From JAUSIK01 sp964362915 (GTDB taxonomy: Archaea; Nanobdellota; Nanobdellia; Pacearchaeales; GW2011-AR1): 16,146 bases of DNA. Positions 1 through 7,119 of the stretch are shown here, piece by piece (position 1 is the first letter of the stretch; every line of letters begins with the position of its first letter). The stretch lies in contig CAYIGH010000020.1 of NCBI GenBank assembly GCA_964362915.1, positions 1 through 16,146 of the forward strand. The letters run 5' to 3'. The notes under the pieces were generated by a model. It was given only the letters and a program-made list of their open reading frames with translations. It was not told where the DNA came from and did no database searches. The position numbers and the translations under genes are program-made.

Positions 1-338
1 CCGTAGGCAGATTTGTCCGAAGGACAAACCTTTAGGGTGCGGAGGATGTCATATTCTTCTATTGTCGTATCTTCTAAAGTAAGCAATTTGCCCCTTATAT
101 TTCCTAAAGTTGCTAGCGTTCTTTTATTTTTGATTTCTATGGCTTCCACCCTATCATCTCCATAATCTTTTACTATTTTGTAAGCTATATTCGGCATAGA
201 ACAATCTCGCGCAGTTTGAATAGAAGTAAACAATATAGGAATAAGATATTTTCTATTTCTGAATTTAATTACTTCTAGTTTTTCGTTTCCAACATAACCT
301 TTTTCTCCATCATAGTTTTCAATTTTAATTACAACCAT
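1..338 (-). CDS. Hypothetical protein, partial (3' end cut by the window edge)
   Basis: An open frame runs leftward from the ATG at 338 to the window edge without a stop, giving at least 112 residues. It begins MVVIKIENYDGEKGYVGNEK. I do not recognise the family. The product is hydrophilic and mixed in charge, with no signal peptide or membrane segment, so probably a small cytoplasmic protein with an alpha/beta composition. The start is supported by a TATA-like TTTATATA at -30 to -23, the placement expected for a leaderless archaeal mRNA. The last 30 or so bases visible (1-40) are richer in GC than the rest and contain a perfect hairpin at 12-28, so the real stop may lie just outside the window. 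Coding is likely, function unknown. Confidence 0.6.
   Translation of the reverse strand, partial: MVVIKIENYDGEKGYVGNEKLEVIKFRNRKYLIPILFTSIQTARDCSMPNIAYKIVKDYGDDRVEAIEIKNKRTLATLGNIRGKLLTLEDTTIEEYDILRTLKVCPSDKSAY
12..28. repeat. Perfect 7-bp hairpin with GAA loop
   Basis: TTTGTCC-GAA-GGACAAA, inside the 3' part of the cut left-end gene. The C-GAA-G loop is an exceptionally stable DNA mini-hairpin type; role unknown. Confidence 0.35.
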
Positions 339-598
339 TATATTTTAAAAAACGACCGCTATATAAATGTTTCGCTTGTAACTACCTAATAGTTAAGATA
401 AATAGCTTAGCAATTACGCTCGAAATCGGGCTGAGAACTCGGCAGAATACTCTTGGCTCTGCGTTCACACCAAGAGGTTGCTTCGCAACTCGCTTAATAT
501 CTATTGAACGGCAAATTGCTTGCTTTTCCAAAAAGGTTTGCCTTGTGCAAACATCACAATTTAATCTAACTTTCAGGCACAGATTGATTATCGTAAAC
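339..598. other. Gene-free stretch with clustered hairpins (possible structured RNA)
   Basis: No convincing gene lies between the divergent starts at 338 and 640. The patch 415-545 is visibly richer in GC than its surroundings and holds several stems: 430-434 with 439-443 (one G-U), 442-446 with 458-462, 450-456 with 470-476 (7 bp, CTCTTGG/CCAAGAG), 474-481 with 485-491 (7 bp around one bulged G), and 510-515 with 537-542. Neighbouring stems share bases, so they exclude one another, as in a switch or attenuator. I do not recognise a known RNA family; SRP RNA, RNase P RNA and tRNA signatures were looked for and not seen. The strand is undecided. A structured RNA or a decayed element are both possible. 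Confidence 0.3.
361..368 (-). promoter_or_regulatory. TATA box of the partial left-end gene
   Basis: Read on the minus strand this is TTTATATA, occupying -30 to -23 relative to the ATG at 338. That spacing would place transcription start on or next to the start codon, so the mRNA is probably leaderless. Confidence 0.5.
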
Positions 599-630
599 TT
601 TAAATACTTACACATATTACACATATTACG
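599..630 (+). promoter_or_regulatory. vapBC promoter with 9-bp tandem repeat (putative operator)
   Basis: A TATA-like TTTAAATA occupies 599-606. It is followed by two exact copies of TTACACATA (608-616, 617-625) and the start of a third (TTACG, 626-630), ending 10 bases before the antitoxin ATG. Transcription should start around 628-632. Repeats lying between the TATA box and the start site are well placed for repression, and VapB-type antitoxins usually autoregulate, so an operator is inferred. Confidence 0.45.
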
Positions 631-639
631 CAAAATAAC

Positions 640-873
640 ATGGTAAACATAACATTAGCTGTCCCAGAGGACATAAAGAAAGAAATGGAGAAATTTCCAG
701 AGATAAATTGGAGTGTCATAGCAAGGGAAGCAATCAAAAGAAGAATTAACCTGCTTAGGAAATTCAAGGAATTTACAAAAGAAAGCACATTAACTGAAGA
801 AGATGCGATTGAATTGGGAAGAAAACTCAAGAAAGGAAGATTTAAGGAACTAAAGAATAAAGGACTAGTTTAA
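640..873 (+). CDS. vapB: VapB-type antitoxin
   Basis: A 77-residue protein placed one base before a PIN-domain toxin gene, the standard antitoxin-first order. Residues 1-36 have the pattern of a ribbon-helix-helix DNA-binding domain: a short strand (NITLAVP) followed by two helices, the second containing SVIAREAIKRRI. Residues 37-77 are highly charged and probably form the flexible tail that wraps and inhibits the toxin. It would bind VapC and, as a complex, repress its own promoter; the 9-bp tandem repeats at 608-625 are the obvious candidate site. The ATG at 640 is the only start consistent with the strand-helix-helix layout. The toxin-antitoxin reading rests mainly on gene order and the partner, so the antitoxin subfamily is not firmly assigned. 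Confidence 0.8.
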   Translation: MVNITLAVPEDIKKEMEKFPEINWSVIAREAIKRRINLLRKFKEFTKESTLTEEDAIELGRKLKKGRFKELKNKGLV

Positions 874-874
874 G

Positions 875-1279
875 ATGCTTGTAGTTCTGGATGCAAACAT
901 TTTATTTTCTACTCTTATTAAGATGAGCAAAACACTTGATTTAATTCTTAATCCTAAGCTGGAAATTGTTTCTCCAGATTTTATTCTTGATGAGTTTATT
1001 GAACATAAAGATGAAATTGCCAGCAAATCCGGACTTGATTATAAAGAGCTTTTAACGGCAATTGTTTTGCTAAGTGAGAAAATAAAATTTACTTCCCTTG
1101 AAGAATACATGGAATTCCTGCCTGAAGCAGTGGAAATTTCTCTTGACAAAGATGATATTGATTATTTTGCTTTGGCTCTAAAACTGAAATGTGCAATATG
1201 GAGCAATGACAAAGAGCTGAAGAAACAAGATAAAGTTAAAGTTTACTCGACAGAAGAGTTAATGAAGTTGTCAGGCTAA
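875..1279 (+). CDS. vapC: VapC-type PIN-domain toxin (ribonuclease)
   Basis: A 134-residue PIN-domain protein, the normal length for VapC. It should be a Mg2+-dependent endoribonuclease that cleaves RNA (tRNA or rRNA in studied cases) when not bound by VapB. The acidic metal site is visible: D6 in LDANIL, E40 in LDEF, D96 within DKDDIDYFALA, and D112 in WSNDKEL. All four positions are occupied, so the enzyme looks active. The ATG lies one base after the vapB stop, implying one transcript and coupled translation. The stop codon is embedded in an 11-bp inverted repeat (1271-1310), which may terminate or stabilise the mRNA. No truncation seen. Substrate cannot be told from sequence. Confidence 0.88.
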   Translation: MLVVLDANILFSTLIKMSKTLDLILNPKLEIVSPDFILDEFIEHKDEIASKSGLDYKELLTAIVLLSEKIKFTSLEEYMEFLPEAVEISLDKDDIDYFALALKLKCAIWSNDKELKKQDKVKVYSTEELMKLSG

Positions 1280-1310
1280 AAATTTGGTGCTGAAAGTTCT
1301 TTTAGCCTGA
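1271..1310 (+). terminator. 11-bp perfect inverted repeat spanning the vapC stop
   Basis: TCAGGCTAAAA (1271-1281) pairs perfectly with TTTTAGCCTGA (1300-1310) across an 18-base loop. The left arm contains the vapC stop codon (1277-1279). No long U-tract follows, so it is not a classical intrinsic terminator; it could mark the mRNA 3' end, protect the transcript from exonucleases, or bind a protein as DNA. Confidence 0.45.
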
Positions 1311-1353
1311 TGCATTAAGCGAAATGAATTTTTAATTTATATTTTAAATATTG

Positions 1354-1366
1354 ATAAAATATATTA
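1354..1366 (+). promoter_or_regulatory. Probable GAPDH promoter (TATA region)
   Basis: The AT-only run ATAAAATATATTA lies at -35 to -23 from the ATG at 1389 and at -29 to -17 from the alternative GTG at 1383. It suits a leaderless mRNA from either start, so it does not decide between them. Confidence 0.4.
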
Positions 1367-1388
1367 AGGGGCAGCTATGTGAGTGGAG

Positions 1389-2426
1389 ATGGTTAAGGTT
1401 GGGATTAATGGTTTTGGCATTATGGGAAGAGGTTTATTTAGAGCGATAAATAATGATGTTAGAAAGAGTTTGCTTGGGGAAAGCGAGGTTGAGATTATGG
1501 CTATTAATGATATTTTTCCTGTTGAACAATTGGCTCCTTTGCTGAGGCATGATAGTATTTATGGGAATTTTGGTGGGAGTGTTGAAGCTGATAATGAAAA
1601 TCTTGTTGTGAATGGAAAAAAAATAGCTTATTCTATGGAAAGAGAGCCTTCAAAGTTGCGATGGGGCGAGAGGGGAGTTGATGTTGTTTATGAGTCAAGT
1701 GGTGTTTTTGCTAGTAAACCCGGGGTAGAGGGACATTTAAGTGCGGGGGCGAAGAAGGTTGTTATATCTTCTCCAAGTGATTTTGCTAAGAAAACTATTG
1801 TGATGGGCGTTAATGATAAAGAATATAATGGGGAGAATATAATCTCAAATGCTTCTTGTACTACAAATTGTTTAGCTCCTCTTGCTTTGGCATTGTATGA
1901 TTCTTTTGGGCCCTATGAAGGGTTGATGACTACTGTGCATGCTTATACACAGGATCAGAGATTGCAGGATTCTCCTCATAAAGATATTGCTAGAGCTTAT
2001 GCAGCCGGTTTGAATATTGTTCCTACTTTCACAGGTGCTGCGAAGGCGATTGGCGAGGTTATTCCTAAATTGAAAAGTGAATTAGATGGGAAAGTTAGAT
2101 TAGATGGGATCGCTGTACGAGTTCCTGTTGCTGTTGGTTCTTTAGTGGATTTGGTTGTTAATTTTGATAAGGCAGATTTTAGCAGAGAGCACGTGAATAA
2201 TGTGTTAAGACTTGTGTCAGATGGGTATTTGAAAGGCGCCTTTAAATATGAGGATGGGCCTTTGGTTTCTTCGATGATATTGGGAGAGAGAACACCCAGT
2301 GTTGTCGATGGCAGTCAGACAAGGGTTATTGGAAAGACTTTGAAAGTTATGTCTTGGTATGATAATGTCATGGGTTATTCGTATCAGGCTGTTCGGCTTA
2401 TAAGAAAATTGGGCGAGCGTTTATAG
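1389..2426 (+). CDS. gap: Glyceraldehyde-3-phosphate dehydrogenase, class I (bacterial type)
   Basis: A 345-residue class I GAPDH, catalysing NAD(P)-dependent oxidation and phosphorylation of glyceraldehyde-3-phosphate to 1,3-bisphosphoglycerate in glycolysis or the reverse. Seen: Rossmann motif GINGFG (5-10), N40-D41 after the second strand (an acidic residue favouring NAD), the nucleophile C157 in SCTTNC, and H184 in TTVHAYT. Substrate-loop motif FTGAAKAIG (214-222) is present. Most archaea use a different, class II enzyme, so this is the bacterial form, probably acquired by transfer. Oddities: the near-invariant WYDNEWGY segment reads WYDNVMGY (323-330), and RVPTPNVS reads RVPVAVGS. I chose the ATG at 1389 because family members begin MVKVGING; an in-frame GTG at 1383 would add two residues. 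Gene stands alone. Confidence 0.93.
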   Translation: MVKVGINGFGIMGRGLFRAINNDVRKSLLGESEVEIMAINDIFPVEQLAPLLRHDSIYGNFGGSVEADNENLVVNGKKIAYSMEREPSKLRWGERGVDVVYESSGVFASKPGVEGHLSAGAKKVVISSPSDFAKKTIVMGVNDKEYNGENIISNASCTTNCLAPLALALYDSFGPYEGLMTTVHAYTQDQRLQDSPHKDIARAYAAGLNIVPTFTGAAKAIGEVIPKLKSELDGKVRLDGIAVRVPVAVGSLVDLVVNFDKADFSREHVNNVLRLVSDGYLKGAFKYEDGPLVSSMILGERTPSVVDGSQTRVIGKTLKVMSWYDNVMGYSYQAVRLIRKLGERL

Positions 2427-2490
2427 GGCTTTTTAGCACATATCAAAAAAGGGGTTGGTTTTTGAAGAGAAATTTAGATAGTGTGTTAAT

Positions 2491-2522
2491 CGAGCAAAGG
2501 AAGACTTTTTTATCTTTGCTTG
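2491..2522. terminator. Hairpin between convergent genes
   Basis: CGAGCAAAG (2491-2499) pairs with CTTTGCTTG (2514-2522), nine pairs with one G-T wobble, around a loop containing a run of six T. It sits 65 bases after the GAPDH stop and 12 bases past the end of the converging kinase gene, so it could end both transcripts. Archaeal termination mostly relies on T-tracts, so the role is inferred. Confidence 0.35.
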
Positions 2523-2533
2523 GTTAAGGAATA

Positions 2534-3474
2534 CTAGAATAGCTTGGCTTGTTTCATCATTTCTTTAATGATCTTTAAATTTTCTTTTATCAGCCATCCA
2601 AGCCTTCTTTTTTTATTCCACACTGATCTTGTTACTGCAATGTTATGCATTAGAGAATACCATTTGATTATATTCTTCTCTTTTTCAGTTAAATTTTTAT
2701 TATATCCTGAAAGGAAATATTCTAAATATTTATAACTCTTTGTTGAAAACCTAAGGGAATGATGTATTTGCCCTAATTCTGCTAATGCATCTCCTTTTAA
2801 TGTGTTATCAAAATCAACTACCCCAATATATCTCCTTTTTTATTTGCTAGAATATTTCCTAAATGAAAATCCCAATGCATTGGAACAAGTTCAATATTCT
2901 TACTTAAAATTCTTGAAAGTTTCTCGAATTCTCCTTTAAGAAACTTGTAATATTCATCATCTAAATTTTCTTTTGAGAATTTTGAGTATTTCTTTATTCT
3001 CTGTCTTGTCCACTTTATCCATTCTTCATTATTTTTTACTTCATGCTTAAAATGCTTCCAAAATTTTGGGATTGGCATCATGTGAAGTTTTCTTAGCAAT
3101 TCGCCGGCATTTTTTAAGATTTTTATCTTTATTTTTTCTGGAGAATTAGGCAATATCTCTTCTGCTTGCTCGCCTTTAAGATATTCCATTATTAGAATGC
3201 CTTGATTTCTAAATATAATATCTGAATATATTTTTGGTGTTGGAAATCCTTTTTTATTAAGGAATATTAAGGCTTTAGTGTTTGCATCGACTTTCTTTCT
3301 ATTCTTTAATTTATAAATTCTAGTTACTAAATATTTATTTGGCTTTTTTATTTTAACCTTAAAGGTTTGATGTGCTAGTCCTTTTTCGAATTTTTTATAA
3401 TTTATTATAATTGCTTTTGGAAATGTTTTTCTTATCTCTTTTTCAACTCTTTTCTCATTGATTTTTAAGCCCAT
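2534..3474 (-). pseudogene. APH-fold small-molecule kinase, frameshifted
   Basis: The frame from the ATG at 3474 gives 218 residues and stops at 2817-2815, but the coding pattern continues one frame over for 95 more codons to a TAG at 2536-2534. Joined, the product is 313 residues, the normal length for an aminoglycoside phosphotransferase/choline kinase-like protein. Seen: a glycine-loop region GLAHQTFKVK (33-42), a hinge IMEYLKG, the catalytic loop HWDFHLGN (200-207), and only after the shift the metal-binding VVDFDNTLKGDAL. The shift falls in a run of four G (five are needed) just before the DFD, so the unshifted product would lack Mg2+ binding and the C-lobe helices. It starts one base after the polymerase stop and is probably cotranscribed with it. 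Phosphoacceptor unknown. True decay, an assembly error, and -1 slippage at GGG-G-TAG are all possible. Confidence 0.85.
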
Positions 3475-3475
3475 A

Positions 3476-6400
3476 TTAAAATAACTTAGTTTGTTTTGAG
3501 TTTTGCATAAGATCTTCGAAGTTTTTATCTAATAAAGATAGAACTTGATTCGCAATTGGGGCGATTTGTTTCTCTATATAATGGTCGTAATCTAATTTAT
3601 GCCTTAATTTCTGGATTGGTTCAGGGCCATGTGTTGTTTGATAGTATTCTATTATATTTGATTCTAATTTGTCTAGTTGTCTAGCTGCTTTTACATGTGG
3701 AGGAGTTGTTTTTGTATATTCTTCCAATGATTTTCTGATAGATTTTCTGTAAATTAATTTTGCATCGAGCTTTCCTTCTTTTATTTTTTTAATATAGGAT
3801 TTTATGAATTGCTCTAATGGCTCTTTTTTGAATAGTTTTATAAGAAGTTCTTTTTGGAATTCCTGCGCTGCTTCTGTCCAATCGCCTCGGATAGCTTCTA
3901 ATCCAGTTATTTCTAATTCTTCTTTTCCATTTTTTTCTATTAATCCCGCATATCTTTTTTTGGCTGCTTCTTCTTTTCCCCTTAGTTTAGGAATCATTAA
4001 TGCCAGATAGAGTTTTTCAAATTCCAATTCCAAGTAAGATGTTCTGTTATAATTTTTTTTTACATAATCTTTATAGAAATTATTTATATGATGCTGAATC
4101 TTTATTCCTAGTTGAGCTGCTTTTTCTTTTTCTAGATTTGTTTCTACAAATGTGGAGTCTGTATTATGGACCAAGACATAATTTGCAAAAAATTTATGTG
4201 TATCATCTACTTCAATATCATATACATATTCTGGTGTTTTTATTAGATCGATTCTTTTAACATACTGGATATCAAATTCAAAATTTTTAATATGTCTTTT
4301 TTGTGTGGAGTTAGTGTTGATGTCAGCCTTTTTGTTTTTTCGATCCAAAATAAATCCTATTTTTTTGCTAAAAATATCTTTATTTTTAATAATTATATTT
4401 TTAGAATAACTCCCATTACTATATATTTTTTGTTTTGATTTATATTTGTTAACAGAATTTTCTTTAAATATGGAGTGAGAAATTCCTACCCTGTATAGGA
4501 GTTTTCTAACCTTTTCAATAAAATCATCTTCTATGGATGTATATTTTATTATCGGAGAATTATTTCTGATCATTACACACCCATCAGCAGAGAATAGACC
4601 TCGTAAAAATGAAGCTATATTTTCCTCGGTTTCTTCAAATAGCCAATCTGGTATATTTTTCTTGTTATTATCTCTACAATTATTTGCAATAATGTTTATT
4701 AGATTTAATCCATTTATTGTTATGTCGCCCTTTCTCGCTTTACTATGCCAAAAATTTTTAATATAACCTTTCTTTTTTAAAGGCAGTATAAGTTTATTTA
4801 TTACCTCATCTTTATCTAATCCAAGAGATAAACTAAGATAATAGTCTTTATTATATTTGTGATGTGCTTTATTTCTAAGAAAACTTCCATCACCGATGAA
4901 ATATCCCATAAATTCATATATCTCCTTTGGGTAACATTTTTTTATTGGGTTAACGTTTGGGATTTTTTTCAAAGAAATAATCGAGTTTGCTTTTTTTCCT
5001 ATTTCTATAGGTTTTATTTCAATAATTCTTTTCAATGGATCTAATATGTTCTGCTTTTTGTTATTAAAGGCCAAAGATTGATAACCTATTAATGAGTGAT
5101 CTTCAGTGACGTCAATATACCAATTATTTGTAAAATTAATCCTGTACATTTTTTTATTGCATTTATGTCTAATTATATTTTTTATAGGTTTAAAAACAGA
5201 ATTTCCATTAGCATCAAGAGTTAAAACTTCTAAATCTTTATTTAGATTATATTCTTTTCCAGATTTTTTCATATCGGTTCTTGTGAAAAGTTTTTCAATT
5301 TTCTCTTCAGAGATTGTTTTTCCTTTTTTTATTATTACCTTTGTTTTGCCATCAACGCTATCTTCATAAATTACCTTATACCCTAATTTTTCAATTTCCT
5401 GAGCAGTTAGTTTTAGGATAAATTGGCCAAAGTGAGTTATTGCGTTCGCTATTTTTAGATTGAAGAAGCGGCAATTTGGATTTGCTAAAACTCCAAAAAA
5501 TGAATTCTGGATTATTTTTATTGCATAACTTGATAGTTCTCGCTTTTCTTTTTTTGCTTTTTCTCTTGCTTCGTGGAGAGTTGCTATAATTTCTGGCAAG
5601 ATGCCATTGGTATTCTTAAAATATGCCTTGTTAGGACTCTCGATTGCGTTTTTTTCTTTTTTTTCCAGATAAGAAGAAGGATCTATATTAAATGTTTTTA
5701 TTATTGATGGATATAGTGATTTAAAATCTAATATTAGGACATTATTGTATATTCCAGGATTTAGGGATTGCACAAAACCGCCTGTAATTCTTTCTTCTTT
5801 GTTTCCGAAGCGGGTTGTTGGGCAAACGAGATTACGAGATTTTGCTTTTCTTAAATATAGAGAATCGAATGCTGCTATTGAGCCAGTTATTCTATCAAGA
5901 GGCAGACCAGTTAATTGCGATCTTTCTATTGCCAAGTCAATCATTTTTGTTTTTTCTAGAATTTCATAGACTAATTCGCAGTCTTTTAAGTTATAGTCAG
6001 CTAGTTCTTGATGAGATTCTGCTGTGTTTTTTTCATAGAGTTTTTCTATTTCTTCGTGCCTGAATTTTCCTTTTATTAATTTTCCTGAATTTAGGATTGC
6101 TTGTGAAACATCTTCTAATGTATATGACTCAAATTCAGCGTTTTTTATTGTTGGTGCTTCTTGTATAAAAGGATCTCTTATTGATGATAAGGCATCTATT
6201 ATTTGTCTTCCTGTTGCATCTGCGCTTGATGTTCTGAAGAAATCTGATTCTATTCTTAGCCTTATATTTTCGTTATTTCTACCTATGTCAAAAGGAATTT
6301 TATTTTTTGAGAATAGATTTCGTAAATAGACCAAATCAAAATTTATAAGATTCCAGCCGGTTATTATGTCAGGATCTAGTTTGAGGAGCTCTGCTTTAAA

Positions 6401-7003
6401 TTTTTCCAGACATTCAATTTCATTTTTGCATTCAATTGCATTTTTTAGTTTATGTTTTGTTATCATGAAGACTTTTTTCTCTTTTTCCCCATAAATGCCT
6501 ATACAGAATAATTTTCCTGTTTTTTTATCAGATTCTGTATCTATTGACAGGACTTTTAGTTTTGGCTTGAATGAATTTACTGGCGAGATTGTTGGCTCGT
6601 TATAAATTCTATCTATTTTTTCTGATGATGTGAAATCGCCTTCTATTTTTATTGTTTGCAGTATGTTGTTATCTATGAGGAATCTTATATGGGGCTTTAT
6701 ATCTGCTTCGTAACTATCTACTTTTTTATGAACTACTTGATATAGCTTATTTAGTTCTGATTGGTCTTTTGCTGAGATTTTTACGACCTTTTCCTCTTTA
6801 AAATTTATAAGATTGGTTTTTTCTATTTCGTATTTTGAGAGCAATTTTTCTACTTTTTTGAGGTCTTTTTCTTTTATATAAAAATAAGGTTTTATCTTAT
6901 TTAATGTTACAAATGACTGGCCATTTTCTAATCTGCCATAAAGCTGAACAATTGTTTCATTACTTATTGTTTCATAAGTTGGATAGATTATATAGCCTTT
7001 CAT
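3476..7003 (-). CDS. polB: Family B DNA polymerase with an intein
   Basis: An archaeal replicative/repair family B polymerase of 1175 codons, which falls to about 776 residues once the intein (549-947) is spliced out, the usual size. The 3'-5' proofreading domain is intact: Exo I D155-T-E157, Exo II N218...D223 (GWNLINFD), Exo III Y337xxxD341. Polymerase motifs: A, DFKSLYPS (426-433); B, K496xxxNSFFG; C, YED (546-548) joined after splicing to TDS (948-950). The thumb motif KKRYAG is at 1015-1020. The protein ends QTKLF, resembling a short clamp-binding tail. The start ATG at 7003 is supported by TATAAAAA at -29 to -22. It is divergent from the 7120 gene and one base ahead of the kinase. Activity depends on splicing because the intein splits catalytic motif C. 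Confidence 0.97.
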   Translation of the reverse strand: MKGYIIYPTYETISNETIVQLYGRLENGQSFVTLNKIKPYFYIKEKDLKKVEKLLSKYEIEKTNLINFKEEKVVKISAKDQSELNKLYQVVHKKVDSYEADIKPHIRFLIDNNILQTIKIEGDFTSSEKIDRIYNEPTISPVNSFKPKLKVLSIDTESDKKTGKLFCIGIYGEKEKKVFMITKHKLKNAIECKNEIECLEKFKAELLKLDPDIITGWNLINFDLVYLRNLFSKNKIPFDIGRNNENIRLRIESDFFRTSSADATGRQIIDALSSIRDPFIQEAPTIKNAEFESYTLEDVSQAILNSGKLIKGKFRHEEIEKLYEKNTAESHQELADYNLKDCELVYEILEKTKMIDLAIERSQLTGLPLDRITGSIAAFDSLYLRKAKSRNLVCPTTRFGNKEERITGGFVQSLNPGIYNNVLILDFKSLYPSIIKTFNIDPSSYLEKKEKNAIESPNKAYFKNTNGILPEIIATLHEAREKAKKEKRELSSYAIKIIQNSFFGVLANPNCRFFNLKIANAITHFGQFILKLTAQEIEKLGYKVIYEDSVDGKTKVIIKKGKTISEEKIEKLFTRTDMKKSGKEYNLNKDLEVLTLDANGNSVFKPIKNIIRHKCNKKMYRINFTNNWYIDVTEDHSLIGYQSLAFNNKKQNILDPLKRIIEIKPIEIGKKANSIISLKKIPNVNPIKKCYPKEIYEFMGYFIGDGSFLRNKAHHKYNKDYYLSLSLGLDKDEVINKLILPLKKKGYIKNFWHSKARKGDITINGLNLINIIANNCRDNNKKNIPDWLFEETEENIASFLRGLFSADGCVMIRNNSPIIKYTSIEDDFIEKVRKLLYRVGISHSIFKENSVNKYKSKQKIYSNGSYSKNIIIKNKDIFSKKIGFILDRKNKKADINTNSTQKRHIKNFEFDIQYVKRIDLIKTPEYVYDIEVDDTHKFFANYVLVHNTDSTFVETNLEKEKAAQLGIKIQHHINNFYKDYVKKNYNRTSYLELEFEKLYLALMIPKLRGKEEAAKKRYAGLIEKNGKEELEITGLEAIRGDWTEAAQEFQKELLIKLFKKEPLEQFIKSYIKKIKEGKLDAKLIYRKSIRKSLEEYTKTTPPHVKAARQLDKLESNIIEYYQTTHGPEPIQKLRHKLDYDHYIEKQIAPIANQVLSLLDKNFEDLMQNSKQTKLF
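4163..5359 (-). mobile_element. Polymerase intein with LAGLIDADG homing endonuclease (motif C site)
   Basis: A 399-residue intein (polymerase residues 549-947) interrupts YED|TDS, the pol-c type insertion site known from Thermococcus polymerases. Splicing residues are all present: Ser1 (S549), block B TEDH (T633, H636), block F/G ending in VLVHN (H946, N947), and Thr948 as the +1 nucleophile. The endonuclease has both LAGLIDADG motifs, GYFIGDGS (700-707, D705) and LRGLFSADG (800-808, D807), so it appears capable of homing into intein-free alleles. The DNA is more AT-rich than the flanking polymerase sequence, and its codon use looks different, as expected for a separately moving element. The precursor must self-splice for the polymerase to work. 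Confidence 0.95.
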
Positions 7004-7024
7004 TATTTTATCTGGAAAGAGGAT

Positions 7025-7032
7025 TTTTTATA
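7025..7032 (-). promoter_or_regulatory. TATA box of polB
   Basis: TATAAAAA on the minus strand at exactly -29 to -22 from the ATG at 7003; points to a leaderless transcript. It is back to back with the promoter at 7091-7098. Confidence 0.55.
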
Positions 7033-7090
7033 GCTATTCATTCTTTTAATTTTTTATTAAAGTCACTATTTAGTGGTTGCAATAGAAAGA

Positions 7091-7098
7091 TTTAAATA
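7091..7098 (+). promoter_or_regulatory. TATA box of the 7120 gene
   Basis: TTTAAATA at exactly -29 to -22 from the ATG at 7120; supports that start and a leaderless mRNA. Confidence 0.55.
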
Positions 7099-7119
7099 TA
7101 TTCCGTATTATATCTTAGC

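Noticed and set aside
382..633. Leftward 83-codon frame over the gap upstream of vapB
   Set aside because: It reads back through the vapBC TATA box and tandem repeats, has cysteine/arginine-rich composition unlike other genes here, and no promoter; structured non-coding DNA explains the patch better.
339..639. tRNA, SRP RNA or RNase P RNA in the hairpin-rich gap
   Set aside because: No T-loop GGTTCGA sequence, no cloverleaf, and no SRP or RNase P core motifs found on either strand.
2544..2735. Rightward 63-codon hydrophobic frame
   Set aside because: It is antisense to the second half of the frameshifted kinase, which has a clear family pattern on the other strand.
3804..6063. Several rightward frames opposite the DNA polymerase and intein
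   Set aside because: All are complements of well-supported coding sequence, rich in Phe/Leu/Ser as expected for antisense of AT-rich genes.
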